From JAAYCB01 sp012744395 (GTDB taxonomy: Bacteria > Planctomycetota > Planctomycetia > Pirellulales > Thermoguttaceae): DNA of 64,000 nt. The number at the start of each line of letters is the position of its first letter. Within the stretch, counting starts at the first letter, position 1. A program made the translations under genes and the position numbers. The DNA is taken from positions 1-64,000 of the forward strand of contig JAQVNJ010000014.1 of the NCBI GenBank assembly GCA_028703175.1, in the 5' to 3' direction. This document shows, piece after piece, positions 1 to 8,663 of the stretch. The notes beneath the pieces are model-generated. The model was not told the DNA's origin, did no database searches, and saw nothing but the letters and a program-made list of their open reading frames with translations.

Positions 1-275
1 GAAAATGACCCTGGATAGCGAGTGCCGAGCCGCTCGTCAGGCGCCATCGCGGCGGCGGGGGCCGCCGGCCGGGGGGCGTCGCGCGTCCAGAATTCGCTGT
101 TCTGGGCAAAATGGCGCGAGTGGGCGGTCCTCGAAAAAACTCGCTTTGACACGAAACCCGTCCCTCGCTATCCTCCCCCCCCAACCTTCCGCCGGGACGC
201 CAGGGTCTTGGCCCAACCGCCAGTTCGGGCGAGCCCGCGACAGGCTCGCCTCCAACCTCCGGGAGATATCCGGCC
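1..275. other. Left edge, no gene assigned
   Basis: No convincing gene. The first bases read GAA AAT GAC CCT GGA TAG in one frame, which could be the end of an upstream gene, but six codons are too few to judge. Confidence 0.3.
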
Positions 276-656
276 GTGCATCCTTCGCCGAGTGTTCTGA
301 TCGTCGATCGCTCCGAAGAGAACCGCGAGGTCCTCACCACCGCGTTGCAGCGCAAGGGGATCCGCACCTACTCCGCCGCACGGGCTGGCCGCGGAGCCGA
401 ACTTGCCCAGTCGCTCCATCCGGACCTGATCGTCCTGGACCTTGAGCTCGACCACAACTCGCCCGAGAAGCTCTGCTCCCGGTTTGCCGCCAGCGGCGCC
501 AAGAAAGCCCCCATCGTCCTGCTGGGCAACCTCCACAGGGGGGCTGCTCCGCCCGCCGAAGAAATCGTTGGCAAGCCCTACCACTACGGCCCGCTGGTGC
601 GGAGGATCGAGGAGATCCTGGCGGCCGGGGCGCAACAAGTGGCCGAAAGCGCGTGA
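276..656 (+). CDS. Degenerate response-regulator receiver domain protein (126 aa)
   Basis: This is a stand-alone receiver-like domain with no output domain, so it would act through protein-protein contacts. The N-terminal strand LIVDRSEEN supplies one acidic-pocket Asp, LIVLDLE supplies the likely phospho-acceptor Asp, and VGKPYH carries the conserved Lys. The usual Thr/Ser after strand 4 is replaced in PIVLLGNL, so phosphorylation-dependent switching may be altered. The start is a GTG with GGGAG about 10 nt upstream. It lies about 400 nt before an FHA-GAF histidine kinase on the same strand, so it is a candidate partner, although the gap argues against a simple two-gene operon. Seen: the fold-defining residues. 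Inferred: the pairing. Confidence 0.7.
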   Translation: MHPSPSVLIVDRSEENREVLTTALQRKGIRTYSAARAGRGAELAQSLHPDLIVLDLELDHNSPEKLCSRFAASGAKKAPIVLLGNLHRGAAPPAEEIVGKPYHYGPLVRRIEEILAAGAQQVAESA

Positions 657-1062
657 ATCCTGCCTCGTGGGGGCAGACACCTCCGGTCTCGGGCAACTTT
701 CCCGCCCCTAAAGACCAGTCTGAAGGGAGACAGGGAGACTGCCAAGATTCGCCCGCGCTCGGGTCAGGTGCTGGTCAAGACGCCGCCGGATCGTTACGAT
801 GGGGATCGGGTCCGGGGCAATCGGCTTTGGCGGGTGATCGCTTGAGACGGTTGTCGAAACACAGGTCACGGACATTCCTGGTTTCCTTGCCCCGGAGTTG
901 GGAATCTCGTCATCGTCCGGGCCACCCTCGTGGGGCATCCAGACGCTGCTTGGCGGGTCGACCGACCGCAGCGAGCGTTTCCCCAGTTGGGGCTTGGGAG
1001 TGGATTCCGGCCTGGCGGCACGGACGAGTGACGGCCACGTATGCCAGCGGGAGTCGCACCAA
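657..1062. other. Intergenic stretch, no gene seen
   Basis: About 400 nt between the receiver protein and the kinase. One open frame runs from 898 into the kinase, but its product is low-complexity and not kinase-like. Two places near 880-900 and 978-1000 look like decayed versions of the 24-bp palindrome found elsewhere in the window (a CCCAGTTGGGGCTTGGG-like core). I see no convincing promoter or RNA gene. Confidence 0.5.
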
Positions 1063-2763
1063 GTGCCTTCTCTGTTCGTTATCCGCGGCAACGATCAAGG
1101 CGCGCGCTTCGAGTTCGGCGAGAGCGCGATCTCGCTCGGCCGCGATTCATCGAACGGCATCCAGATCCACGACACGGAAGTCTCCCGGCGGCACGCCCAG
1201 ATTTACGCCACCGGCGACGTCTACACGATCAGCGATCTGGACAGCTCGAACGGCACATTCGTCAACGGGCGGGCGGTTGAGGCCCATCGCCTGGAGAGCG
1301 GCGACCAGATCCAGATCGGCCGCACATTGATGCTCTACACCCAGCGCGCCGCCGGCCCCCTGATCGACCTGAGTGACAAGGTCGCGATCTCGTCGGATCG
1401 CCAACACGGCGACCGGTCGCACATCGTGCACGCCGTCTCCCAGGAAGAGAGCAGCCATTTCTTCGAGATTTCCCCCGATGTCCCCCAGAGCGCCTGGCTG
1501 GCGCGTGCGCGGAGCAATTTGCAGCTCATGTATCGCGCCACCCTGGCCGTCAGCCATACCCTGGACATCGACCAATTGCTGCACCGCATCATGGAGTTGA
1601 TCTTCGAATTCGTCGACGCCGACCGCGGCTGCATCATGCTGGTCGGCCCCGAGACGAGGCAGCTCGAGCCGAAAGTCCAGTGGATGCGGCGCCACGCCAG
1701 GGCGCCGGAGCGGATAACGATCAGCAAGACGATCCTCGACTATGTGATGGAAAAGGGCGAGGGCGTGATTACCAGCGACGCCCAGCAGGACGACCGCTGG
1801 AACCCGGCGGCGAGCATCGTCCGGGCGGGCATCCGCGAGGCGATCTGCGTGCCCATGCAGGGCCGCTATGACCTGGTGGGCGTGATCTACATCGACACCT
1901 CGACTGCCCCCCTCGACGCGCTCGTGAAGGACGCCACGCATCGCTTCAACGAGGACCACTTGAAACTGATGGTTGCCATCGCCCACCAGGCGGCGCTGGC
2001 CGTGGAAGACACGCGTTACTACTCCGCGATGGTCCAGGCCGAACGCCTCGCCGCCGTCGGGCAGACGATCGCCACGCTCTCGCACCACATCAAGAATATC
2101 CTCCAGGGCATCCGCGGCGGGAGCTACTTGATCGAGATGGGATTGTCCGAACACGACGAGAACGTCGTCCGGAAGGGTTGGACGATCGTCGAGAAGAACC
2201 AGGCGAAGATCTCCACGCTGGTCCTCGACATGCTGACGATCAGCAAGGAGCGCGAACCGGACTTGCAGCCGGCCCAAATCAACCGGGTTGCCGCCGACGT
2301 CGTCGAACTCGTCGAGGCCCGCGCCGCCGACCTCGATGTGGAAATCTCCTGCCGCTTCGCACCCGACGTCCCGATCCTCGTCTTCGATCCGGAGGGCATG
2401 CACCGGGCAATCCTCAACATCTTGACGAACGCCATCGACGCCGCCGTCGAAAACGACCAGCGCGGACGCGTCGAGATCACGACTGTCTATCGGCCGGAAG
2501 AGTCGAAAATCCGCATTTCGATTTCGGACAACGGTCCGGGAATCCCGCACGGCGAGATCGAGACACTGTTCCGCCCGTTCGTCTCGTCGAAGAAGGGCCG
2601 GGGCACGGGCCTCGGCCTGGCCGTGAGCCAGAAGATCCTCAACGAGCACGGCGGACAAATCCTCGTTGACTCCACGCCCGGGCGGGGCAGCCGATTCGAC
2701 CTGGAATTGCCCGCCGTCGCGCCCGGCGTCGGGCAGCAGACCACCAGCCACATGGAGGCGTGA
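1063..2763 (+). CDS. FHA-GAF sensor histidine kinase (566 aa)
   Basis: Cytoplasmic signalling kinase. An N-terminal FHA domain (about residues 3-92; GRDSSNGIQIHD, SRRHAQIY and DLDSSNGTFVNG motifs) should bind phosphothreonine proteins. A central GAF domain (about 160-320) is a ligand or dimer module. The HisKA H-box is SHHIKN with the acceptor His at about residue 341, followed by an HATPase domain with N-box NILTNAIDAA, G1 DNGPGIP and G2 GRGTGLGLAVS. There is no transmembrane segment. I chose the GTG at 1063 because GGGAG lies 8 nt upstream and the FHA domain begins at once. An in-frame ATG at 898 would add 55 residues of non-domain sequence. The cognate regulator is unknown; the receiver protein at 276-656 is the nearest candidate. 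Confidence 0.9.
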   Translation: MPSLFVIRGNDQGARFEFGESAISLGRDSSNGIQIHDTEVSRRHAQIYATGDVYTISDLDSSNGTFVNGRAVEAHRLESGDQIQIGRTLMLYTQRAAGPLIDLSDKVAISSDRQHGDRSHIVHAVSQEESSHFFEISPDVPQSAWLARARSNLQLMYRATLAVSHTLDIDQLLHRIMELIFEFVDADRGCIMLVGPETRQLEPKVQWMRRHARAPERITISKTILDYVMEKGEGVITSDAQQDDRWNPAASIVRAGIREAICVPMQGRYDLVGVIYIDTSTAPLDALVKDATHRFNEDHLKLMVAIAHQAALAVEDTRYYSAMVQAERLAAVGQTIATLSHHIKNILQGIRGGSYLIEMGLSEHDENVVRKGWTIVEKNQAKISTLVLDMLTISKEREPDLQPAQINRVAADVVELVEARAADLDVEISCRFAPDVPILVFDPEGMHRAILNILTNAIDAAVENDQRGRVEITTVYRPEESKIRISISDNGPGIPHGEIETLFRPFVSSKKGRGTGLGLAVSQKILNEHGGQILVDSTPGRGSRFDLELPAVAPGVGQQTTSHMEA

Positions 2764-2898
2764 ATCGGCGCGCAGCCGGCAGCGGACTGTCTCCCCTGGC
2801 AGACCGCCTCCTCGCCACAGGTCTGGCCTCCAAGCGGTCCAACCCGTATCGTAAACCTGTAACCGCTCGCTTCCCCTCACCGCACAAGGATTCAGACA

Positions 2899-3105
2899 AT
2901 GGCCAACCCGGTCTACAAGAAAATCACCCTCGTCGGGACTTCGGAAACGTCATTCGCCGACGCCGCTGCGTCGGCCGTCGCCAAAGCGTCTGAAACCGTG
3001 CACAACATGAGCTGGTTCGAAGTCGCCGAGCAGCGCGGCAGCATCGTCGATGGGAAAATCCATCAATACCAGGTCACCGTGCAGATCGGCTTCCGCGTGG
3101 ATTGA
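2899..3105 (+). CDS. Dodecin, flavin-binding storage/buffer protein (68 aa)
   Basis: Full-length dodecin (family about 65-75 aa), a hollow dodecamer that binds flavins in the cytoplasm. The MSWFEV segment carries the conserved Trp that stacks on flavin in this family. The sequence runs from VYKKITLVGTSETSF to the terminal QVTVQIGFRVD strand as expected. The start ATG has AAGGA 8 nt upstream. It follows the histidine kinase by 135 nt on the same strand and is convergent with the hydrolase at 3269-3937. Family assignment is firm; which flavin is bound is not visible. Confidence 0.92.
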   Translation: MANPVYKKITLVGTSETSFADAAASAVAKASETVHNMSWFEVAEQRGSIVDGKIHQYQVTVQIGFRVD

Positions 3106-3268
3106 ACGCGGGCAGTCCTGCGAGCCCCCCAACGGTCAGGCGACCCCTGCCTTACGGGATGCGAGCGATCGCGGTGGAGCGGCAATCCACAACGGGCGGG
3201 ACAGTCCCCCCCGGCGCGGATCGGCTGCATCGCGGCGGGGAAACGCCGCACGGCATGCCGCCGAGAGG

Positions 3269-3937
3269 TCAGGATCCGCCGGCGTTTTCTCCCACGAAGG
3301 GGTTCGTGCGGCGCTCCTGGCCAACCGTCGTCTCGGGCCCGTGGCCGGGGAGCAGGATCGTGTCGTCGGGCAGTGGAAACAGCTTCTGGCGGATTCCAGC
3401 CGCCAACTGGGCGAAATCCCCGTCCGGAAAATCCGTCCGGCCGATTGACCCGGCAAAGATCACATCGCCGACGAAGACCACGCACGGCGCCTGCCCTTCG
3501 ACCAGGAAGACGACATGCCCGGCCGAATGACCCGGGATTGCGATCACCTTCAAATCGAAGCCGGCCGCTGAAAACCGTTCCCCATCGGCGACCGTTTTGT
3601 CGGCGGGGGGGCTGACCAGTCGGGCGCCGAAAAGGAGCGAGAGATTCTCCGCCGGGTCGCTGAGTTTGCCGGCTTCGGCCTCTCCGATCACGATCGGGCA
3701 CTGCGGCCAGCGCTGCTTGACTGCCTGATTGCCTCCGATATGGTCGCTGTGTCCGTGCGTGTTGAGTATCGCGGCCGGATGCAGCTTCTCCGCGTCGAGA
3801 AGACGCGTGATCTGATCCGGTTCCAGGCCGGGGTCAACCAGCAGGCAGTCCCTCCGCCCGGGGCGCCAGGCAACAAACGTGTTCTGCTGGAACAGGGCCG
3901 AAACAACAACTCGAATCTGAAGCCGATCAAGATCCAC
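3269..3937 (-). CDS. Metallo-beta-lactamase-fold hydrolase, glyoxalase II-like (222 aa)
   Basis: Soluble di-metal hydrolase of the glyoxalase II/YcbL group. The metal motif THGHSDH is at residues 60-66, a later His is in IPGHSAGH, the bridging Asp is in FVGDVIF and the final His in LLPGHGPET. It is short compared with true glyoxalase II (about 250 aa) and lacks that enzyme's C-terminal helical domain, so the substrate is uncertain (small thioester or related). The start is the GTG at 3937, with GGAGG 7 nt upstream and the mature fold beginning at once. A longer frame reaches 4237 but encodes unrelated sequence. It is divergent from the DUF1571 gene. Confidence 0.88.
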   Translation of the reverse strand: MDLDRLQIRVVVSALFQQNTFVAWRPGRRDCLLVDPGLEPDQITRLLDAEKLHPAAILNTHGHSDHIGGNQAVKQRWPQCPIVIGEAEAGKLSDPAENLSLLFGARLVSPPADKTVADGERFSAAGFDLKVIAIPGHSAGHVVFLVEGQAPCVVFVGDVIFAGSIGRTDFPDGDFAQLAAGIRQKLFPLPDDTILLPGHGPETTVGQERRTNPFVGENAGGS

Positions 3938-4327
3938 GAAATGGCCTCCCCGGATTCTCTGAATTTGGGTAAGATGCGACGATTGCCGCGTGCCAATGGA
4001 TTGTCCCTTTCTGATCGATTGGACAAAGCCACCCTGGTAAAGGAAACATTGTAATTCTGTCTGAACGATTGTGCGATAACCACAAGAAAGAGTGCCTGCC
4101 GAGAATCCGCCGACAAGTCGTTGCCACGATTTCCCCCGCTGAAATGCGTGGCCGACACCACTTTGGTGGTTGTCTTCGCTTTTTCGGCGCGCAATTTGCC
4201 CGTATTTGGCAGGCATGCCCACCGGCCCGATCACCAACTAGAAAATGTCAGGGAGGATTCGAACGCCGCCGGCCCTCATGAAGACCGTCTGCCGCGTTCC
4301 GATTCGATTGACAAGGGAGTGTTTTTG
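3938..4327. other. Divergent intergenic region, no gene seen
   Basis: About 390 nt between the hydrolase (minus) and the DUF1571 gene (plus). It must hold both promoters. I could not fix a convincing -35/-10 pair for either. Open frames here are extensions of the flanking genes without recognisable domains. Confidence 0.5.
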
Positions 4328-5290
4328 ATGCCGTCATTCTTTTACAGTCGCAGCAAATTCCCTGCTTTCGCCGCCCTCTTGCTGCCCGCCCTGTTCGTCT
4401 CCGCGGCAGCGGCCCAAGTCTCTCTCGGGCAGCGTGCTCCGGACGCACGAGGGCCGTTGTACGTCGCCCAGGCGCCGGCCCAGCAGGAGGACCAGGCAGC
4501 CCAGCAGAAACCCCAGTACCAGTTGGCCGAACGCGCCACTCCCCCGATCGGTGACCGGGCCCGCCAGATTCTCGCCAACCGCGATCCCAACGAACACCCC
4601 CTGATGCCTTGCCTGCGTTGGGCCTACGACGGAATCGATGAAATCGAACGCATCCAGGACTACTCCGCCACGCTCATCAAACGCGAACGGATCGACGGCA
4701 AACTGCTCGAACACGAGTACATGTTCGTGAAGATTCGCCACCGGCCGTTCAGCGTGTACATGTACTTCCTCGGACCGGAGAAGAAGAAGGGCCAGGAGGT
4801 GGTCTATGTCGAAGGCGCCAACGACGGCAAGATGTTGGCCCACGGGACCGGAATCCAGAAACTCTTCGGCACGGTCTCGCTCGATCCGACCGGCCAGATT
4901 GCGATGACCGACAATCGCTACCCAATCACTGAAGTCGGCATCGTCACGCTCGTCCGCCGCCTGATCGAAGTCGGCGAGAAGGACGTCCAATACGGGGAAT
5001 GCGAAGTCAAGTACTTTCCCGGCGCGAAGATCGAGAACCGACTCTGCACTTGCCTCCGCGTCATCCACCCGGTGCCTCGCCGCAATTTCCTCTTCCACAT
5101 CGCTCAGATTTACGTCGACGACGAACTGAACCTCCCGATTCGCTACGAGGCCTACGATTGGCCGGCCGAGGAGGGCGGCAAGCCCCAGTTGACCGAGGAG
5201 TATACCTACCTGAACCTGAAGCTGAACAATGGTTTCACGGACGCGGATTTCGACATCCGGAACCCGAATTACCAGTTCAAATCGAAATGA
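4328..5290 (+). CDS. Exported DUF1571 family protein (320 aa)
   Basis: The protein begins with a signal peptide (hydrophobic FAALLLPALFVSAAAAQ). The mature part has a Gln-rich linker and then a planctomycete-type DUF1571 domain (from about residue 90; YDGIDEIERIQDYSATLIKRER, later RHRPFSVYMYFLGPEKKKGQE). The family resembles outer-membrane lipoprotein carriers in outline, but its role is not established. The start ATG at 4328 is preferred over longer in-frame options because GGGAG sits just upstream and the signal peptide starts there. The gene ends only 12 nt before a large nested inverted repeat. Family call is good; function unknown. Confidence 0.85.
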   Translation: MPSFFYSRSKFPAFAALLLPALFVSAAAAQVSLGQRAPDARGPLYVAQAPAQQEDQAAQQKPQYQLAERATPPIGDRARQILANRDPNEHPLMPCLRWAYDGIDEIERIQDYSATLIKRERIDGKLLEHEYMFVKIRHRPFSVYMYFLGPEKKKGQEVVYVEGANDGKMLAHGTGIQKLFGTVSLDPTGQIAMTDNRYPITEVGIVTLVRRLIEVGEKDVQYGECEVKYFPGAKIENRLCTCLRVIHPVPRRNFLFHIAQIYVDDELNLPIRYEAYDWPAEEGGKPQLTEEYTYLNLKLNNGFTDADFDIRNPNYQFKSK

Positions 5291-5302
5291 CCGTTGCCTG
5301 AC

Positions 5303-5399
5303 GCGCGACACGCGTTCCCCAAGAGACGACCTCGCCGCTCCGTTTTCCGGAGTTGCGAGGTCGTACCCGTTTGCCATCGTCTCGACAGGCGTGTCGCGC
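5303..5399. repeat. Nested inverted repeat, possible structured RNA or terminator
   Basis: Three concentric arms are visible. The outer perfect 11-bp stem is GCGCGACACGC (5303-5313) with GCGTGTCGCGC (5389-5399). The inner perfect 10-bp stem is ACGACCTCGC (5326-5335) with GCGAGGTCGT (5355-5364). The apical stem is CTCCG (5338-5342) with CGGAG (5348-5352). An alternative pairing GAGACGA/TCGTCTC between outer and inner stems is also possible. It lies between the DUF1571 and hydrolase genes, both on the plus strand. No U-run follows the stem, so a simple intrinsic terminator is not a perfect fit. Confidence 0.7.
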
Positions 5400-5446
5400 C
5401 TCCCCCGTGGCGCAGACTCTCAGGCCGATAACAGGAGGGGCGGCCC

Positions 5447-6313
5447 ATGCCCGGTCCCGCATCCCCGCCGGAGGCGACGCCGGCCTGGACATCCATCCGC
5501 CGTTGGCGGAAAATCGTCGCCATCCTGCTCGTACCGGTGGTCTGCTGCCTCGCGCTCGCGGTGCTGTGCATGATCTTCGAGGAACAGTTCATTTTCTTTC
5601 CGTCTCGCTATCCCCAGGGCGACTGGAATCCCGCCGGCCTGAAGTTCGAAGACGCCCAGTTCACGGCCTCTGACGGGACGCCGCTCCACGGCTGGTACGT
5701 TCCCCACGAAAACCCGCGAGCCGTGGTGCTCTTCAGCCACGGGAATGCGGGGAACCTCAGCGATCGGGCGGAAATGCTCCGCGCCTTGAACGGCCGGGCC
5801 GGCGTGAGCGTGATGATCTACGACTATCGCGGCTACGGCAAGAGCGGCGGCCGTCCGGCCGAGAAGGGATTGTTGCTCGACGCCCGGGCGGCGCGCGCCT
5901 GGTTGGCCCGCCGCGCGGGAGTCGCCGAGACTCGGATTGTCCTGATGGGCCGCTCGCTCGGCGGCGCCGTGGCCGTCGACCTGGCCGCCACGGACGGCGC
6001 GCGCGGCCTCGTGCTCGAAAGCACCTTCACCTCCATTGCGGAGATGGCCGCCGTGCATTACCCCTGGCTGCCGATGCGAAGCCTGATCCGCAACCGCTTC
6101 GATTCCCTGGCGAAGATCGGCCGCTACCGCGGGCCACTCCTGGTCAGCCACGGCGACTCCGACCGCGTGGTCCCCTACGAAATGGGAAGACGGCTGCTGG
6201 CGGCCGCCAACGAGCCCAAGACGTTCCTGACCATCGAAGGCGGCGATCACAACGATCCACAGCCGCCGGACTACGATCGCCAACTGGTCGAGTTTCTCGA
6301 CGGGCTGCCATGA
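5447..6313 (+). CDS. Membrane-anchored alpha/beta hydrolase (288 aa)
   Basis: An N-terminal transmembrane helix (about residues 24-45, KIVAILLVPVVCCLALAVLC) anchors an alpha/beta hydrolase domain of the BEM46/FrsA-like group. The oxyanion region is FSHGNAGN, the nucleophile elbow is GRSLGG (Ser), a likely acidic residue is in SHGDSDRVVP and the catalytic His in EGGDHND. The start ATG has AGGAGGGG upstream. It follows the DUF1571 gene after the nested hairpin, so expression may be uncoupled by that structure. Substrate unknown; an esterase or lipid-related role is only inference. Confidence 0.85.
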   Translation: MPGPASPPEATPAWTSIRRWRKIVAILLVPVVCCLALAVLCMIFEEQFIFFPSRYPQGDWNPAGLKFEDAQFTASDGTPLHGWYVPHENPRAVVLFSHGNAGNLSDRAEMLRALNGRAGVSVMIYDYRGYGKSGGRPAEKGLLLDARAARAWLARRAGVAETRIVLMGRSLGGAVAVDLAATDGARGLVLESTFTSIAEMAAVHYPWLPMRSLIRNRFDSLAKIGRYRGPLLVSHGDSDRVVPYEMGRRLLAAANEPKTFLTIEGGDHNDPQPPDYDRQLVEFLDGLP

Positions 6314-6445
6314 CGCAGCCGCACGATGCTTCGCGGCAATTCCCGGCCGATTGCCGCGATTGCCCGGACGTGCCCCGTCCAGCGAAGCACTCCGCGCAGC
6401 CTGCCGCGGACCGCCGCCGGAGTCCTCCGCAAGAGCCGTGCGCGG

Positions 6446-6925
6446 TCAACTCCCCATCCCGGAGAAGACCTGTTCGAGATACGCCCTGGCCAACCGGTAG
6501 ATGCCCGCGTGCTGGCTTTCGCGGGGGCCGGCGATGTTCAGCGTGCCGACCCCCGCCCCGCGAATCCACTGGCGGACCGTCTCGGCCGGCGGCGGCCGTT
6601 CCAGGTCGACCAGCAGGCACGGCCGACCGTGCTGCCTGGCCAGCCGGCGCGTGAGCTCCGTGCCGCCCCGGAGAGGCTCCAGGTAGAGGATCAAGGTCGC
6701 GTCCGAATCGATCACGTTCTGCTCGGTCCGCGCGGCGTAGAGCGGCGAGTCGGTCTCCCGAAGCTGGTACAGCGCGGCAATCGTGCCGTCCTCGGCCAGC
6801 CGTCCGCGCGGGCACCATCCCCCGTGATCCAGGCCCAGCGCGATCGCCGTGTCGAGCCCCGCACGATCGACGCCGGTCTGCCCTCCAGAGACAATTCGGA
6901 TCTCGGCTGCTGGCGGCTTGTCCAA
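6446..6925 (-). CDS. Putative molybdenum carrier (MoCo carrier-like, 159 aa)
   Basis: Rossmann-like protein of the family annotated as putative molybdenum carrier. It has the hallmark N-terminal GGQTGVDRAGLDTAIALG, then GWCPRGRLAEDG, then SDATLILY and GGTELT, and a C-terminal LNIAGPRESQ-HAGIY. Related proteins bind molybdenum cofactor or nucleotides, but no cofactor biosynthesis gene is nearby. The start appears to be TTG with GGGAG 6 nt upstream; no better ATG exists. It lies 32 nt behind the LysM gene on the same strand and is probably co-transcribed. The family is recognised; physiological role is uncertain. Confidence 0.8.
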   Translation of the reverse strand: MDKPPAAEIRIVSGGQTGVDRAGLDTAIALGLDHGGWCPRGRLAEDGTIAALYQLRETDSPLYAARTEQNVIDSDATLILYLEPLRGGTELTRRLARQHGRPCLLVDLERPPPAETVRQWIRGAGVGTLNIAGPRESQHAGIYRLARAYLEQVFSGMGS

Positions 6926-6957
6926 GCGCGGCTCCCGGCCCTAAGGCCCCACCGTCC

Positions 6958-8472
6958 CTACCGCAGGCTGCCTTCCGCCGGCCGCTGCGTCACCGCCGGC
7001 GATCGATCGGCTTCGTCCGGCAGCATCAATCGCATACCCGGCGTCAGGTAGTTGATCTGGTCGCCAAGGACCCGGCGGTTCAACTCGATCACTTCCGCTA
7101 CGCGCGCCCGGCTTCCGAGTTCATAGCGGGCGATGTCGAACAGCGTGTCGCCCTCTTGTACCACGTAGACGCGCCCTCCCCGAAGCGGCTCAGCGGCGGC
7201 GGCCAGGCTGCGGTTCTTGGCGGCGTCGCGGTGATCCGGTTTTGGGCAGAGGGCGGGGTATCTGGCCTCGAGTTGTTCAACCGGCGGCACTGCGATGACG
7301 TCGCCGATGCGGATGCTGTCCGCCTCGGGATACTTGTCGCGATTGTGCTGCGCCAGTGCGCGGAAATATGCGCCCGAGCCATACGCCTTCCTGGCGATCG
7401 TGTAGAAGTTGTCATTGGGACTGGCGGTATACTTGCCGTCGATAACCGTCACCACCGGTTGCTGCCAGGCGTGGGGCGCTGGCCCCGCCCCGGCCTGATC
7501 CGGTTCCGCAAGGCCGGCATACTGAACCGGCGTCTGCGATGCCAACGGGGTGGCAGGGGCGGGCGGGGAGGACTCAACCGGCCAGCGGGGCACGGCTCCT
7601 TGGGGAGCATCCGGGGCCTGGCGGGGATCCGCATCCGGGCTCCGCGCGTCGCTTGCGTTCGACAGGTTCTGGACTGGAGCAACCCCGTTGATCGGCGCCC
7701 CATACGGCGCCCCATCCGGCGGCGTCGCCGGCAAGGGGCCGGTTGGCGCTGCGTGGGCCGGCGGCGCGGAATCGGGATTCGGCCATCCGCCGCCGGGCTG
7801 CTCCGGATCGCTCCCTTGAGCCGACGGATTGGCCGCCAGCGGAGGCGGTTCAACCGTCGCGGACGACGGGACAAGAGGCGAAGCCATCGCCGACTCCGCC
7901 GCGGCGGCCTCAACGATGCCCGGCGGAGAATCGGCCAGTCCGCCTCCGCGCTCATCTGCACCGGCTGCCGGCGGATTCGTGTCCGGCTCACCGGCCTGTT
8001 CCGCGGCGCGGCTCTCGCTCGTCGCGCCGGCATTCCATCCGGCCGCCGCCGCCATCGCCGCCGCCGGCGAGGGCATGGGGGGGATCGACGGAATCGGCGG
8101 GGCCGCTTCCGCAACCTTCTCGGCCCCGGTCGCCACGGCATTCCACTGGGCGGGCAGCAGGGGACCGGCTCCCGGTTCCGCATCGGGGCGAACGACTGCC
8201 GGAATGTGGTCGGCGGACAGACTGGCGAAGACATTGTCGCTGTCCCCCTCCTCCGCTCCGAGGCCGTCTTCCGCGACAGCGTCGGCGGCCTCGTCGCCGG
8301 GGAAGACCTGCGTCGCCACCACGTACCCCACGGCAACCAGCGTCAGGGCGAGCACGGCCAGGCCGATCTTGACCTCGCGCCCTCTGCCCGGCTGATTCGG
8401 CAACGCGGAATCGCCCGGCAGGGGAGCGGCAAACGGTTCAAGCTTCTCTTGCGGTTTCTTGTTCTTGGTCAT
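6958..8472 (-). CDS. Single-pass membrane protein with two LysM domains (504 aa)
   Basis: Short cytoplasmic N-terminus, one transmembrane helix (about residues 34-53, IGLAVLALTLVAVGYVVA), a long Pro/Ala-rich low-complexity linker (about 60-330), then two LysM-type modules. The first starts at about 335 (NDNFYTIARKAYGSGAYFRAL) and the second at about 430 (VYVVQEGDTLFDIARYELG). LysM modules bind N-acetylglucosamine glycans, so the protein probably bridges membrane and cell-wall glycan. The start ATG has AAGGAGG upstream. It sits directly downstream of rsmH, the position of ftsL in a canonical dcw cluster, but shows no FtsL-like coiled coil. A cell-wall role fits the position but is inference. 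Confidence 0.85.
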   Translation of the reverse strand: MTKNKKPQEKLEPFAAPLPGDSALPNQPGRGREVKIGLAVLALTLVAVGYVVATQVFPGDEAADAVAEDGLGAEEGDSDNVFASLSADHIPAVVRPDAEPGAGPLLPAQWNAVATGAEKVAEAAPPIPSIPPMPSPAAAMAAAAGWNAGATSESRAAEQAGEPDTNPPAAGADERGGGLADSPPGIVEAAAAESAMASPLVPSSATVEPPPLAANPSAQGSDPEQPGGGWPNPDSAPPAHAAPTGPLPATPPDGAPYGAPINGVAPVQNLSNASDARSPDADPRQAPDAPQGAVPRWPVESSPPAPATPLASQTPVQYAGLAEPDQAGAGPAPHAWQQPVVTVIDGKYTASPNDNFYTIARKAYGSGAYFRALAQHNRDKYPEADSIRIGDVIAVPPVEQLEARYPALCPKPDHRDAAKNRSLAAAAEPLRGGRVYVVQEGDTLFDIARYELGSRARVAEVIELNRRVLGDQINYLTPGMRLMLPDEADRSPAVTQRPAEGSLR

Positions 8473-8663
8473 CTCTCAGCCTCCTTGCCGAGTAGCGCGT
8501 CAAGCCGCAACCGAGTCATACTGTTCGCAGAGGTTACGGGTGAATGCCGAATAGCGCAGGAATGTCGAATGTCCAGGGGCGAATGGGGAATGCTGAAAAC
8601 GGGCGGGCCATCGCTCTGCTGGCTGTCAGCGGTAACCTGTAGCCTGCCACCTCCGCCCGCTTC
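8473..8663. other. Short intergenic region with AT-rich mini-repeats
   Basis: About 190 nt between rsmH and the LysM gene. It contains loosely repeated GAATG words (8538-8592: GAATGCCGAA, GAATGTCGAATG, GAATGGGGAATGC). Such degenerate mini-repeats occur in planctomycete spacers. No gene is seen. Confidence 0.4.

Noticed and set aside
898..1062. N-terminal extension of the histidine kinase from an ATG at 898
   Set aside because: The added residues show no family sequence, whereas the GTG at 1063 has a well-spaced GGGAG and starts at the FHA domain.
3938..4327. Sigma54 promoter (TGGCAC...)
   Set aside because: A TGGCAC is present on the minus strand, but the -12 element at the required spacing (AATCG) does not match TTGCA.
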